Both the position numbers and the translations under genes were made by a program. Shown here piece after piece: positions 9,917 through 18,065 of a stretch of DNA of 56,734 nt (position 1 is the stretch's first letter; each line of letters begins with the position of its first letter). The notes below the pieces were generated by a model that saw nothing but the letters and a program-made list of their open reading frames with translations, made no database searches and was not told where the DNA came from. The stretch is from an uncultured Bacteroidota bacterium. Lineage in GTDB: Bacteria; Bacteroidota; Bacteroidia; Bacteroidales; F082. The stretch is taken from the NCBI GenBank assembly GCA_937912115.1, contig CALDOI010000306.1:1-56734 (forward strand). The letters run 5' to 3'.

Positions 9917-12097
9917 TTATTTTATCAGAGTTATTTTTTTTGAAATGTGGTTTTCACCATCGTAGATATTAACTATATATAGTCCTTCATCATGTAAATG
10001 TAGATCAAGGATAAATTCATTTGTACCCATTGTTATAGTTTCTCGTTTAATGGTTTTACCCACATTGTCCGAAACTTCAATTCTAATTTCATTACTATGG
10101 ATATCAGTAAATTGGATTATAAATATTCCATTGCCGGGATTAGGAAAAAGAACCACTTTGCTATCATCATTTTTATCTCCTACCCCAACACTTCCAACTA
10201 CTATATACCCTTCTTTAATCAATGTATCCGACCCTCCAAGATTAGTTGCAACTAAAGTTACATCAAACACACCTTCAGTACTATAACGAACTGTGGGGTT
10301 TTGATTGGAAGAAGAACTTGGTGAGCCGCCTTCAAATGTCCATTCCCATTCAATTGGGTTACCTGTGGATAGATCGCTAAAGCGAACATTTTCTCCCGGC
10401 AATACATTTGTATTATCGGCTTCAAACTCTGTATTTGGAAGCGCCATTTGTGATACATGGATATAATCGAATTTGGTTTCTGTATCAGTACCATCAGCGT
10501 TAACTACGGTTAAACTAACATCAAAAAAGCCTGTATCTGTATAGATAACATAGGGATTTTTTTCAATAGATGTTTCAGGTTGTCCATTTTCGAAAGCCCA
10601 GTCCCATTCTAATATTCCGGGTGCTGATAAATCTGTAAAAAAAACTGTATCACCCTGTGTTATTTCTGTTGAACTTGATTCATAATCTGCAGTAGGTTGA
10701 ATTATTTGCCATGAAATTCCAGGTAGTTTTTCAATTCCCGTATTATCAGGATCTAACCAATCTACTAAGCGATAGGCAGCCGTACTTCCATTTTGATCCC
10801 ATGAATATGATAGTTTTCCGTAATAGGCCGGAGACGGTGTTGCGCAGGAGTTTGATTCATAGCCACCCGTAAGATCACCCATTATGAGGCCGTTGCTGTC
10901 AAAAACTGGAGAACCGGAGGAACCTCCTTGCATTATTGATTTCCCGTTTACGGTTTCAGCCCAAATTAATTTCCAATGTGTGGGAAGTCCGTTCCAGAAT
11001 GTTGATGGGCTAAGAGGAGTATCATATGTTGAAATTTTCTTAATATCGCCTGCAGGGTGGTGTATCCCAACACCATTACCGGCGTCATCAGCAGAATTTG
11101 TTCTATTCCAGCCATTATAGAATACATCAAAAGAATTGGGGATTGAGTTGTTAAATTCTACAAGGTAAAAGTCGGAGCCGGCATCTGCAAAGCTAGGATC
11201 GTTTGCTCGCAACTGACATCCTGTAGTAGAGTTATAACTGCTATTTGTGCCATTACATGTAGGTGCCTGATAATTAAAATAAAAAATCCATTGATTTCTA
11301 TCACTTGAACTGGAACCTTCACCGCAATGAGCGGCAGAAAGAAAATATGGAGTTCTGTCATTGTTGGTATTATTGATTAGTGAGCCTGAACACCAATAGT
11401 AACTTCCTCCAATTTTAATTGACATGCGTGCAGCACCCTTAATTTGATTTTGCCAATCATCACCTTCCTCACAAGCAACATCAATCATACAGTACCATGA
11501 GTCTCTTTGGTTATTGTACATAAATTCTATATCCCTATAAGCAAAAGCTAATTCGCTGATGCTAATCCTTGCTTCTGTTATAATATCCTTAGGTTGAAAA
11601 TATTCAATAGTAACAATATCACCTTCAATAAATTCAGTAGAGAAGAGGTTTCCCTTGGGATTATTATTTGCTGTAAAGGCTCCTATTATTTGGCTCTTAT
11701 CATGATTGTATAAAAATAATTCGCCTCCTTCTGGAATGAAAAAATCATCATAATAAACTCCCAGAGCCAAAGCTCCATCAATTATTAATCTTAGTCTCCA
11801 TATTTTACCAACCTCAGGTATTATAGTCCATGATCCTGAATTAGACATATTTTTGTTAATTTTAACAGAGGTTCCCATTCGCCGTGGAGCAACTGGATTT
11901 GATGCTTCATTAATTTGGTCTTCTTCAGAGATACTTTTAATATCCGGTGAATCAAATTTTATACTTTGATAATTATTTTCAGCCTGAAACATAATACTAT
12001 AAGGTGTTCCACCGTTACTTATCTGTGCGAAACAAACTTTATTGTTCACCGAAAGAATAATTATTAGGGATATAAGAAATAGATTTATCTTTTTCAT
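9917..12097 (-). CDS. secreted trypsin-fold serine protease with two PKD domains and T9SS tail
   Basis: 726 residues. Signal peptide about 1-24 (ends VCFAQ). Same layout as its downstream paralogue: N-terminal beta domain, S1 protease domain, PKD, T9SS tail, but with two PKD repeats (about 475-555 and 560-640, each with an FxDLS...W.W.FE.G.P block). Proposed triad: His257 in FLSAAHCGE, Asp309 in DAGSDFYLVEF, and Ser394 in MQGGSSGSPVF. The tail starts at VLFPNPGNGIFIIQF and ends in KKITLIK. The protein is probably an extracellular or surface endopeptidase similar to lysyl endopeptidases; cleavage specificity is unknown. A well-formed promoter and a 5' UTR hairpin lie upstream. The 94-base gap to the next gene leaves open whether both proteases are one transcript. 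Confidence 0.9.
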   Translation of the reverse strand: MKKINLFLISLIIILSVNNKVCFAQISNGGTPYSIMFQAENNYQSIKFDSPDIKSISEEDQINEASNPVAPRRMGTSVKINKNMSNSGSWTIIPEVGKIWRLRLIIDGALALGVYYDDFFIPEGGELFLYNHDKSQIIGAFTANNNPKGNLFSTEFIEGDIVTIEYFQPKDIITEARISISELAFAYRDIEFMYNNQRDSWYCMIDVACEEGDDWQNQIKGAARMSIKIGGSYYWCSGSLINNTNNDRTPYFLSAAHCGEGSSSSDRNQWIFYFNYQAPTCNGTNSSYNSTTGCQLRANDPSFADAGSDFYLVEFNNSIPNSFDVFYNGWNRTNSADDAGNGVGIHHPAGDIKKISTYDTPLSPSTFWNGLPTHWKLIWAETVNGKSIMQGGSSGSPVFDSNGLIMGDLTGGYESNSCATPSPAYYGKLSYSWDQNGSTAAYRLVDWLDPDNTGIEKLPGISWQIIQPTADYESSSTEITQGDTVFFTDLSAPGILEWDWAFENGQPETSIEKNPYVIYTDTGFFDVSLTVVNADGTDTETKFDYIHVSQMALPNTEFEADNTNVLPGENVRFSDLSTGNPIEWEWTFEGGSPSSSSNQNPTVRYSTEGVFDVTLVATNLGGSDTLIKEGYIVVGSVGVGDKNDDSKVVLFPNPGNGIFIIQFTDIHSNEIRIEVSDNVGKTIKRETITMGTNEFILDLHLHDEGLYIVNIYDGENHISKKITLIK

Positions 12098-12116
12098 AGC
12101 TGTTTTATTTTAAGGA

Positions 12117-12135
12117 TGGCATATTTTATATGCCA
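12117..12135 (-). promoter_or_regulatory. perfect hairpin in the 5' UTR of the two-PKD protease gene
   Basis: TGGCATAT at 12117-12124 and ATATGCCA at 12128-12135 pair perfectly around a 3-base loop. The element lies between the predicted -7 box (12146-12153) and the ATG at 12097, so it would sit within the first few bases of the mRNA. It could protect the 5' end of the transcript or be a binding site for a dimeric regulator in DNA form. The sequence does not distinguish these. Confidence 0.55.
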
Positions 12136-12145
12136 ACAGTTAATA

Positions 12146-12176
12146 CAAAAATAAGTATAATAGTAGATAAAGGCAA
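12146..12176 (-). promoter_or_regulatory. predicted Bacteroidota-type promoter for the two-PKD protease gene
   Basis: Read on the minus strand: TTGC at 12176-12173, a 19-nt spacer, then TATTTTTG at 12153-12146. This fits the -33 TTTG / 19 nt / -7 TAnnTTTG pattern known for the Bacteroidota primary sigma factor. Transcription would begin near 12140, giving a 5' UTR of about 40 bases that includes the hairpin at 12117-12135. Confidence 0.6.
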
Positions 12177-12254
12177 GTAACTATGTAAACGCATGAGAAT
12201 TAGTATCGTGGATTATTGGATTAATTAGTATATTTTTGAGAAAAAATTAATAGT

Positions 12255-13220
12255 ATGATTGTAATTACTGGCGCAGCTGGCTTCATTGGAAGTGTATTAG
12301 TTGAGCAATTAAATAAAGAAGGTTATGGTAATCTTATTCTTATTGATGATTTTACTAATATTAACAAGGATAGAAACTTAGCTGAAAAGCAATTTATTAA
12401 GAAGGTTCACAGGGATGATTTTTTCGAGTGGTTTGATAAATATAGCACTAATGTAGATATCGTATTGCATATTGGAGCACGCACTGATACTACCGAGTTT
12501 AATAAGGATATATTAACTGTGCTAAATCTGGAGTATACTAAGCAGATATGGGAAAGATGTAGCGATTATCAAATACCCTTAATATATGCCTCATCTGCCG
12601 CAACATACGGGCTTGGTGAGTTTGGTTATAATGATGATCACGACATTGTGGAAAAACTTGTGCCACTTAACCCTTATGGAGAATCGAAGAATGATTTTGA
12701 TAAGTGGGCATTAAAGTCAAAGAAGCAGCCTCCACGATGGGCAGGATTAAAGTTCTTTAACGTTTATGGCCCAAATGAATATCATAAAGGACGTATGGCA
12801 TCAGTAATGCTACATGCTTACGGACAGATTAAAGATACGGGAAAAGTAAAATTGTTTAAATCACACAATCCTAAATATAAACATGGGGAACAACTTCGTG
12901 ATTTTGTTTATGTAAAAGATGTTGTTGATGTAATTCTTTTTTTGATGAAAGATGGCCCTGGGTCAGGGTTATACAATTTGGGAACGGGGAAGGCACGCAC
13001 TTTTGTTGATCTTGCAAATGCTACGTTTGCTGCTCTTGAACTTGAGCCTAATATTGAATTTATTGATACTCCTGAAGATATTCGTGATAAATACCAATAT
13101 TTCACCGAAGCAAATATGGATAAACTTCGGAGTATTGGTTACGATAAGGATTTTACTTCTCTAGAATTGGGGGTAAATGATTACGTAAGAAATTATTTAA
13201 TCAAGAAAAATTATTACTAA
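12255..13220 (+). CDS. hldD: ADP-L-glycero-D-manno-heptose 6-epimerase
   Basis: 321 residues, an NAD(P)-dependent short-chain dehydrogenase/epimerase. It converts ADP-D-glycero- to ADP-L-glycero-D-manno-heptose for the lipopolysaccharide inner core. The N-terminal MIVITGAAGFIGSVLVEQL is the nucleotide-binding Gly motif. IGARTDTTEFNKD and the SSAATYG and NPYGESKNDFD segments hold the Ser and the Tyr-x-x-x-Lys catalytic residues. LKFFNVYGPNEYHKGRMASV is the HldD-type substrate-binding block. Length is that of the family. Upstream (12098-12254) are the divergent protease promoter and AT-rich sequence. It fits the lipid A genes further along the window, although it is not in the same transcript. 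Confidence 0.95.
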   Translation: MIVITGAAGFIGSVLVEQLNKEGYGNLILIDDFTNINKDRNLAEKQFIKKVHRDDFFEWFDKYSTNVDIVLHIGARTDTTEFNKDILTVLNLEYTKQIWERCSDYQIPLIYASSAATYGLGEFGYNDDHDIVEKLVPLNPYGESKNDFDKWALKSKKQPPRWAGLKFFNVYGPNEYHKGRMASVMLHAYGQIKDTGKVKLFKSHNPKYKHGEQLRDFVYVKDVVDVILFLMKDGPGSGLYNLGTGKARTFVDLANATFAALELEPNIEFIDTPEDIRDKYQYFTEANMDKLRSIGYDKDFTSLELGVNDYVRNYLIKKNYY

Positions 13221-13223
13221 TAA

Positions 13224-13253
13224 TTGTGAAAGAGAATAACTTTAATATATTTG
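13224..13253 (+). promoter_or_regulatory. predicted promoter of the trp leader-trpB unit
   Basis: TTG at 13224-13226, a 19-nt spacer, and TATATTTG at 13246-13253 match the -33/-7 pattern of Bacteroidota promoters exactly. The leader ATG follows only 5 bases after the -7 box, so transcription would start at or within a few bases of it. The leader mRNA would then be leaderless or nearly so, unless a GTG at 13226 or another promoter is used. Confidence 0.6.
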
Positions 13254-13258
13254 CGCAG

Positions 13259-13330
13259 ATGAATTTTGTAACAAATAACAATTATTGGTGGCACAATAGG
13301 TTTATCCTTAGGGAAAATTTTGTTGTGTAG
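13259..13330 (+). CDS. trpL: trp leader peptide with tandem Trp codons
   Basis: A 23-codon frame runs ATG (13259) to TAG (13328-13330). It begins MNFVTNNNYWWHNRF, with consecutive TGG TGG at 13286-13291. A strong intrinsic terminator starts 26 bases after the stop, and trpB follows. Tandem Trp codons in a short frame ahead of a terminator and a trp gene are the hallmark of ribosome-mediated transcription attenuation: when charged tRNA-Trp is scarce the ribosome stalls and the terminator does not form. That the peptide exists is a direct reading; the mechanism is inferred from known trp leaders. I could not identify a convincing antiterminator by eye. No ribosome-binding site is visible. Confidence 0.75.
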   Translation: MNFVTNNNYWWHNRFILRENFVV

Positions 13331-13356
13331 TTCACTTATAGTTAAAACTAATAGTA

Positions 13357-13390
13357 AGCCGTCTCATTTCAAAATGGGACGGCTTTTTTT
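13357..13390 (+). terminator. intrinsic terminator (attenuator) between trp leader and trpB
   Basis: The stem AGCCGTCTCATT (13357-13368) pairs with AATGGGACGGCT (13373-13384) over 12 bp with one G-U pair, around a 4-base loop. It ends in seven T's (13384-13390). It is placed after the leader peptide stop and 145 bases before trpB, so it would end transcription before the gene unless prevented. It could also terminate hldD read-through, but its position right after a Trp-rich leader favours an attenuator. Confidence 0.85.
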
Positions 13391-13410
13391 ATTCAAAAAA
13401 AGTTAGAAAA

Positions 13411-13500
13411 ATGATTAATGAAATTCAAATTTGGATTGGTCGAACAATTTTTCGATGGCGCAGTTATCGTAAACACTCATTATTATTTAACCTGCTATAA
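13411..13500 (+). CDS. possible second small ORF between attenuator and trpB
   Basis: ATG to TAA, 29 codons, starting MINEIQIWIGRTIFRWRSYR. It contains two separate TGG codons (residues 8 and 16) and is basic. It lies downstream of the attenuator and ends 35 bases before the trpB start. A small hairpin (TCGAA 13440-13444 / TTCGA 13451-13455) lies inside it. It may be a second control peptide or a chance frame; no ribosome-binding site is clear. The rest of the gap 13221-13535 holds only the promoter, leader and terminator listed separately. Confidence 0.25.
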   Translation: MINEIQIWIGRTIFRWRSYRKHSLLFNLL

Positions 13501-13535
13501 TTATTTGAAAAATTAATATTTTAAAATGAACTGAA

Positions 13536-14735
13536 ATGAATACAACAATAATTGAACACGAAATTAAAACTAAACAATTTGACTCAATAGATGGCAGATA
13601 TGGCGAATATGGTGGTATGTATGTTCCTCCAATACTTGAAGACAAACTATTAAATCTTGCCGGGTTTTTTATGGAAACAAAATCGAAACCTGATTTTGAA
13701 ACTGAATACTTATATTATTTGAAAACATTTGTAGGACGACCATCTCCATTGTATTATGCGAACAATTTATCCAAAATAGCCGGCTCAAAAATTTATCTTA
13801 AGCGGGAGGATTTAAACCATACGGGATCCCATAAAATTAATAATACCATCGGGCAAATTTTACTTGCCAAAAGAATGGGAGCAAGCGAAATTGTTGCCGA
13901 AACAGGTGCCGGACAACATGGTGTTGCAACTGCAACGGCAGCAGCATTATTTGGGATGAAGTGCAAAATATTCATGGGTACACGGGATGCCGAAAGACAA
14001 AAAATGAATGTGAGTAGAATTAAGCTGCTTGGCGCAGATATTATTCTTACAAATGAGGGGCGTGGCACATTAAAAGATGCTGTTGATGCTGCTTTAGGTT
14101 ACTACATTGAAAATCCTGATGTTTTCTACCTTCTTGGATCGCAAGTTGGTCCACATCCCTATCCAACCATGGTTGGACATTTTCAGAGTATTATTGGTAA
14201 AGAAGCTAAAAAACAAATAATTGAGACAGAAGGCCGATTGCCGGATAATCTTTTTGCTTGCATAGGTGGAGGTTCAAATGCAATAGGATTATTTACTGAT
14301 TTTCTTTACGATCAGAATGTTGCAATTTACGCAGCTGAAGGTGGTGGTGATGGACCAATACTGGGGAGCACCGCCGCTACTTTAAGTTTAGGAAAGCCTG
14401 GTGTTTTTCAAGGGACATTTTCCTATGCATTAACCGATGAAAATGATAATATATATCCAACACATTCCATTGCTGCCGGACTTGATTATCCGGGAATAAG
14501 CCCACAACATGCGTTATTAAAAGACACAAATAGAGCTAGCTATTATTTGATTACAGATGCAGAAGCCATTGAATCTTTTAAATTATTGTCGAAGGTTGAG
14601 GGAATAATTCCAGCCATTGAATCATCGCATGCTGTGGCTTTGGCATTAAGAGTGCTGAAAAATAAACCAAATGACATTAGTATTATCAATCTTTCAGGAC
14701 GTGGTGATAAAGATGTGGAGCGTGATTTGATGTAG
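13536..14735 (+). CDS. trpB: tryptophan synthase beta chain
   Basis: 399 residues, PLP enzyme that joins indole and L-serine to make L-tryptophan, normally with TrpA. The N-terminal FDSIDGRYGEYGGMYVPPILE block is the TrpB1 type. KREDLNHTGSHKINN holds the PLP Lys at position 100, ETGAGQHGVATATAAALFG holds the catalytic Glu, and GGGSNAIG binds the phosphate of PLP. Length is normal. It is not followed by trpA or any other trp gene: a terminator and the convergent htpG come next. A Trp leader and attenuator precede it. In Bacteroides-type operons trpB comes first, so this may be a cut-down or split operon, or an indole-salvage copy; the other trp genes are not in this window. Confidence 0.95.
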   Translation: MNTTIIEHEIKTKQFDSIDGRYGEYGGMYVPPILEDKLLNLAGFFMETKSKPDFETEYLYYLKTFVGRPSPLYYANNLSKIAGSKIYLKREDLNHTGSHKINNTIGQILLAKRMGASEIVAETGAGQHGVATATAAALFGMKCKIFMGTRDAERQKMNVSRIKLLGADIILTNEGRGTLKDAVDAALGYYIENPDVFYLLGSQVGPHPYPTMVGHFQSIIGKEAKKQIIETEGRLPDNLFACIGGGSNAIGLFTDFLYDQNVAIYAAEGGGDGPILGSTAATLSLGKPGVFQGTFSYALTDENDNIYPTHSIAAGLDYPGISPQHALLKDTNRASYYLITDAEAIESFKLLSKVEGIIPAIESSHAVALALRVLKNKPNDISIINLSGRGDKDVERDLM

Positions 14736-14751
14736 GATTATTGATTGTAAA

Positions 14752-14788
14752 AAAAAAGGAGAGCTCTATAATTAAGCTCTCCTTTTTT
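14752..14788. terminator. bidirectional terminator between trpB and htpG
   Basis: GGAGAGCT (14758-14765) and AGCTCTCC (14775-14782) pair perfectly around a 9-base loop, flanked by an A run on the left and a T run on the right that extend the stem to 14 bp. It can serve both convergent genes: a T tract follows the stem on either strand. Confidence 0.88.
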
Positions 14789-14809
14789 AGTTTTGTTGCA
14801 ATGAAAGTT

Positions 14810-16726
14810 TTATATTTCGCTAACATTTCTTTTTACAAAATCATTAAGCTCTTTACCCACAAGTAAATTTTTAGCTAGTCGGGCAAGATCGTAAAGTTGT
14901 TTTACAATAGCATCTTGCTTATCAGCTTCTTTTTCGTCCATAACTTTTGTAATAAGTGGATTGTTTGTGTTTACAATTAACTCAAATGATTCAGGAAGGC
15001 TTCCCATTCCCATCATCATTCCACCACCGCCACCAACTTTTTCCATATCTTTCATGCGTCGCATAAACTCATTTTGAGTTATAGTTACAGGCATGTCAGT
15101 TTCGCTGAGGTTTTCAAAAATTACATTAAATTTTTCTTTATTTATGCTACGTTCAATAACTTCCTTTAAAGTTTCTTTTTGCTTATCATCAAGTTTAGAA
15201 GGTGCTTCATCATCCTTTTCAATTATTTTATCGATGGTATTTGAATCAACACGTGCAAAAGTAGAATCCTTAAGTTTTTGTTCTAAACTATTAATAAAAT
15301 GATTGTCAAGAACTCCGTCCATTATTAACACATCATAACCGCGTTCGGTCGCAGTTTCAATGTAACTATATTGGTCTTCTTTATTAGTCGCATACAGATA
15401 AATCAGCTTTTTATCTTTGTTTTTCTGAGTCTTCTCAATATGTTTTTGATATTCATCAAGAGTAAAATATTTGCCTTCAACATTTTTAAGAAGTGCAAAT
15501 TTTTCGGCCTTTTCGTAGAATTTCTCTTCGGAGATCATTCCGTACTCAATAAAAATCTTAATATCATCCCATTTTTTCTCAAATGCTTCACGATCTTTTT
15601 TGAAAAGTTCGTCAAGTTTGTCAGCTACCTTACGTGTGATATAATTTGAAATTTTCTTAACGTTACCATCACTTTGCAAATACGAACGACTTACGTTAAG
15701 TGGAATATCGGGTGAGTCGATTACACCATGTAATAAAGTTAAAAAGTCAGGAACAATTCCTTCAACCGAATCAGTAACAAAAACCTGATTGCTATATAGT
15801 TGAATTTTATTTCTCTGCATTTCATAATCCTTTTTCACCTTTGGAAAATAAAGAATACCGGTTAGGTTAAAAGGATAGTCTACATTTAAGTGGATGTGAA
15901 ACAATGGCTCCTCAAATGAATAAGGATATAATTCACGATAGAATTTTTTGTAGTCTTCATCGGTGACCTCAGTTGGTTTTTTCTTCCAAAGGGGATTTGT
16001 ATTGTTGATAATTTTTGGCTTCTCAACTTCTTTGGTTTCCTGATTACCGTCTTTATCTTTCTTACCTTCAATTGGTTCTTGAATCTTTTCTGTTCCAAAT
16101 TGAATGGGGACAGGAAGGAATTTACAATACTTGTTTAGAAGCTCATTTATTTTATAATCTTCTAAAAACTCTTTATTCTCGTCATCAATATGAAGAATTA
16201 CTTCAGTTCCACGATCATTTTTCTCTATTTCTTCCAATGAGTAGTTCGGACTTCCATCACATTCCCAGCGCACAGCTTTGGTTGATCCACCTTTTTTATA
16301 AGTTTTGGTTTTTATCTCAACCAAATCGCTTACCATAAATGAAGAGTAGAATCCTAATCCAAAGTGGCCAATAATATTATTTTGCTCGGCTTCACTTTTG
16401 GTTTTGAATTTTTTCACAAATTCTTCGGCACTTGAAAAAGCAATCTGGTTAATGTATTTTTTAACCTCATCTTCTGTCATACCGATTCCACGGTCGCGAA
16501 TGGTGATGGTTTTTTTCTTTTTATCAACTTCAACATGAATGGTAAGGTCACCCAAATCACCTGTAAATTTACCCATCGACGCAAGTGTCTTCAGTTTTGA
16601 AGTAGCATCAGTAGCGTTTGAAATAAGCTCTCGTAAAAATATTTCATGATCCGAATAGAGGAATTTCTTAATTATCGGGAATATATCTTCCGTTTTAATA
16701 TCAATTTTGCCTTTTTGTAATGTCAT
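14810..16726 (-). CDS. htpG: chaperone HtpG (Hsp90 family)
   Basis: 638 residues. ATP-dependent cytoplasmic chaperone that helps late folding and stress survival. The GHKL ATPase domain shows FLRELISNATDATSKL, the DRGIGMT nucleotide-binding loop, and IGHFGLGFYSSFMVSD. The middle domain includes SLEEIEKNDRGTEV-type blocks and LNVSRSYLQSDGNVKKI. A C-terminal dimerisation domain with a GGGGGMMMGMG-type Gly/Met linker near 560 completes it. There is a charged linker at about 225-240 (EGKKDKDGNQETKEVEKPK). The length is full. It ends at the shared terminator with trpB. The start ATG at 16726 is the usual family start (MTLQKGKIDIKTEDIFPII). Confidence 0.96.
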   Translation of the reverse strand: MTLQKGKIDIKTEDIFPIIKKFLYSDHEIFLRELISNATDATSKLKTLASMGKFTGDLGDLTIHVEVDKKKKTITIRDRGIGMTEDEVKKYINQIAFSSAEEFVKKFKTKSEAEQNNIIGHFGLGFYSSFMVSDLVEIKTKTYKKGGSTKAVRWECDGSPNYSLEEIEKNDRGTEVILHIDDENKEFLEDYKINELLNKYCKFLPVPIQFGTEKIQEPIEGKKDKDGNQETKEVEKPKIINNTNPLWKKKPTEVTDEDYKKFYRELYPYSFEEPLFHIHLNVDYPFNLTGILYFPKVKKDYEMQRNKIQLYSNQVFVTDSVEGIVPDFLTLLHGVIDSPDIPLNVSRSYLQSDGNVKKISNYITRKVADKLDELFKKDREAFEKKWDDIKIFIEYGMISEEKFYEKAEKFALLKNVEGKYFTLDEYQKHIEKTQKNKDKKLIYLYATNKEDQYSYIETATERGYDVLIMDGVLDNHFINSLEQKLKDSTFARVDSNTIDKIIEKDDEAPSKLDDKQKETLKEVIERSINKEKFNVIFENLSETDMPVTITQNEFMRRMKDMEKVGGGGGMMMGMGSLPESFELIVNTNNPLITKVMDEKEADKQDAIVKQLYDLARLAKNLLVGKELNDFVKRNVSEI

Positions 16727-16798
16727 AGTAATAAATATTTAATATTTGATAAGCCAAATATCAAAGCTTGTGCCAATGCAATGTGGGTGACAAAATGT

Positions 16799-17866
16799 CT
16801 AGTCAACTTTTTTAGGTGCTTTATACCTTCTCCAAAACTTATATGAGGTAAGGGATGTTGTTTTGATTATTTTGTTAAATATACTGAATTTCATCAGTTT
16901 ATGCATAATTCGATAACTTCCAAATATTATGGATATACTTAAGATTAATAAAAGAATATCGTAGGTGATTTTAGAAGTCAATCCCTTAAAATCAATAATT
17001 TGGGGAATCAAAATAATGAGTACTATTGGTAACAATGAAAAGCTAATCCACCATATTAAAGCTATGAAACCATGTGGGGTTTCGATTGCACGGGTTGGAC
17101 AATTATTCAAGCATTGCATACAGCTTTCGCATTTGTATGACCATATTGGTTTTCCATCTTTCATCGAAATGGCAGTTACCGGACAACTATTAACACATAA
17201 GCCACATTCATTACAATCATTGGTCGCAATATAAGTTTTTGAAAGCACGAATCTTCCATAAAAGTAATATCCAATTGATATTGGAACTAAGGCCAGATCA
17301 ATGGGGAGCCACCAAAATCCAGTATATACAGGTTTGCCTGATAGAATTTTTGAGGAGAAACCAACTGTAATTCGTTTGCATCTTTTAAATATTGAGTTTA
17401 TAACCTTTTCTTTTAATCCCGGATGCAGGGAAATCCAGTTTGAAGGTAGGTCGATGGAGCGATAACCTATCAAAGTAAAGTCTTTTACCCAAAGCATTAT
17501 AGCTGGAAGTAACAATGCAAGTCCGCTTAATCCGGGAATAAATACCTTACTAATTTTCATTCCCGCACGCGTGTTAACTACGAAAAACTCATTGTTATTT
17601 TTTGATCTCGATAGTTTCCATAAATATTTAAGTACAATTGGTGGAGCATTAAATCCATGAGTGGGATAGCAAAATCCAAATAGAGTGTTCTCGATTATAT
17701 CTTTTTCATTCGCTTTTTCATCTCTGCCAACATTTACAATTTGAACCTTCATATCCATATCGGTGGCAATATCACCTATCCAATGAGCAACACTTTTGGC
17801 ATTTCCTGTACCAGAAAAATAATGAATTATTACTTTGTCGAATTTTGGCTTTGTAGAATCCGTCAT
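16799..17866 (-). CDS. EFR1-family flavodoxin/ferredoxin membrane protein
   Basis: 355 residues from the ATG at 17866; the frame extends to 17902, but MTDSTKPKFDKVIIHYFSGTG is the likelier start. The N-terminal half resembles a flavodoxin domain (HYFSGTGNAKSVAHWIGD, GFCYPTHGFNAPP). Two 4Fe-4S ferredoxin motifs follow: CNECGLCVNSCP and CESCMQCLNNCP. Hydrophobic segments lie between and after them (IALIWWISFSLLPIVLIILIP and ILLLILSISIIFGSYRI). The order flavodoxin - Fe-S - membrane suggests an electron-transfer protein of the inner membrane; partners are not visible nearby. It is common in anaerobes. Confidence 0.85.
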   Translation of the reverse strand: MTDSTKPKFDKVIIHYFSGTGNAKSVAHWIGDIATDMDMKVQIVNVGRDEKANEKDIIENTLFGFCYPTHGFNAPPIVLKYLWKLSRSKNNNEFFVVNTRAGMKISKVFIPGLSGLALLLPAIMLWVKDFTLIGYRSIDLPSNWISLHPGLKEKVINSIFKRCKRITVGFSSKILSGKPVYTGFWWLPIDLALVPISIGYYFYGRFVLSKTYIATNDCNECGLCVNSCPVTAISMKDGKPIWSYKCESCMQCLNNCPTRAIETPHGFIALIWWISFSLLPIVLIILIPQIIDFKGLTSKITYDILLLILSISIIFGSYRIMHKLMKFSIFNKIIKTTSLTSYKFWRRYKAPKKVD

Positions 17867-18065
17867 AAACGTTAATTTATTTTGTAAATATATGAAAATC
17901 ATAAATTAATAACCGATTAGTCATTGGCCAATTAACTACTATGATATACAAGAATGGAATGTTGAAGTGATTGAAGGTTTGGATGGTTGGATTATTATTA
18001 CATGACTAATAAAAACCAATGACCAATTCTCAAATTTCAATTTCATTTGTATCTTAGCCCCAATT

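Noticed and set aside
17903-18065. Possible transposon remnant or repeat array
   Set aside because: Only short CCAATGAC/GTCATTGG-like pieces were found, without a regular unit or coding remains; it reads as AT-rich spacer.
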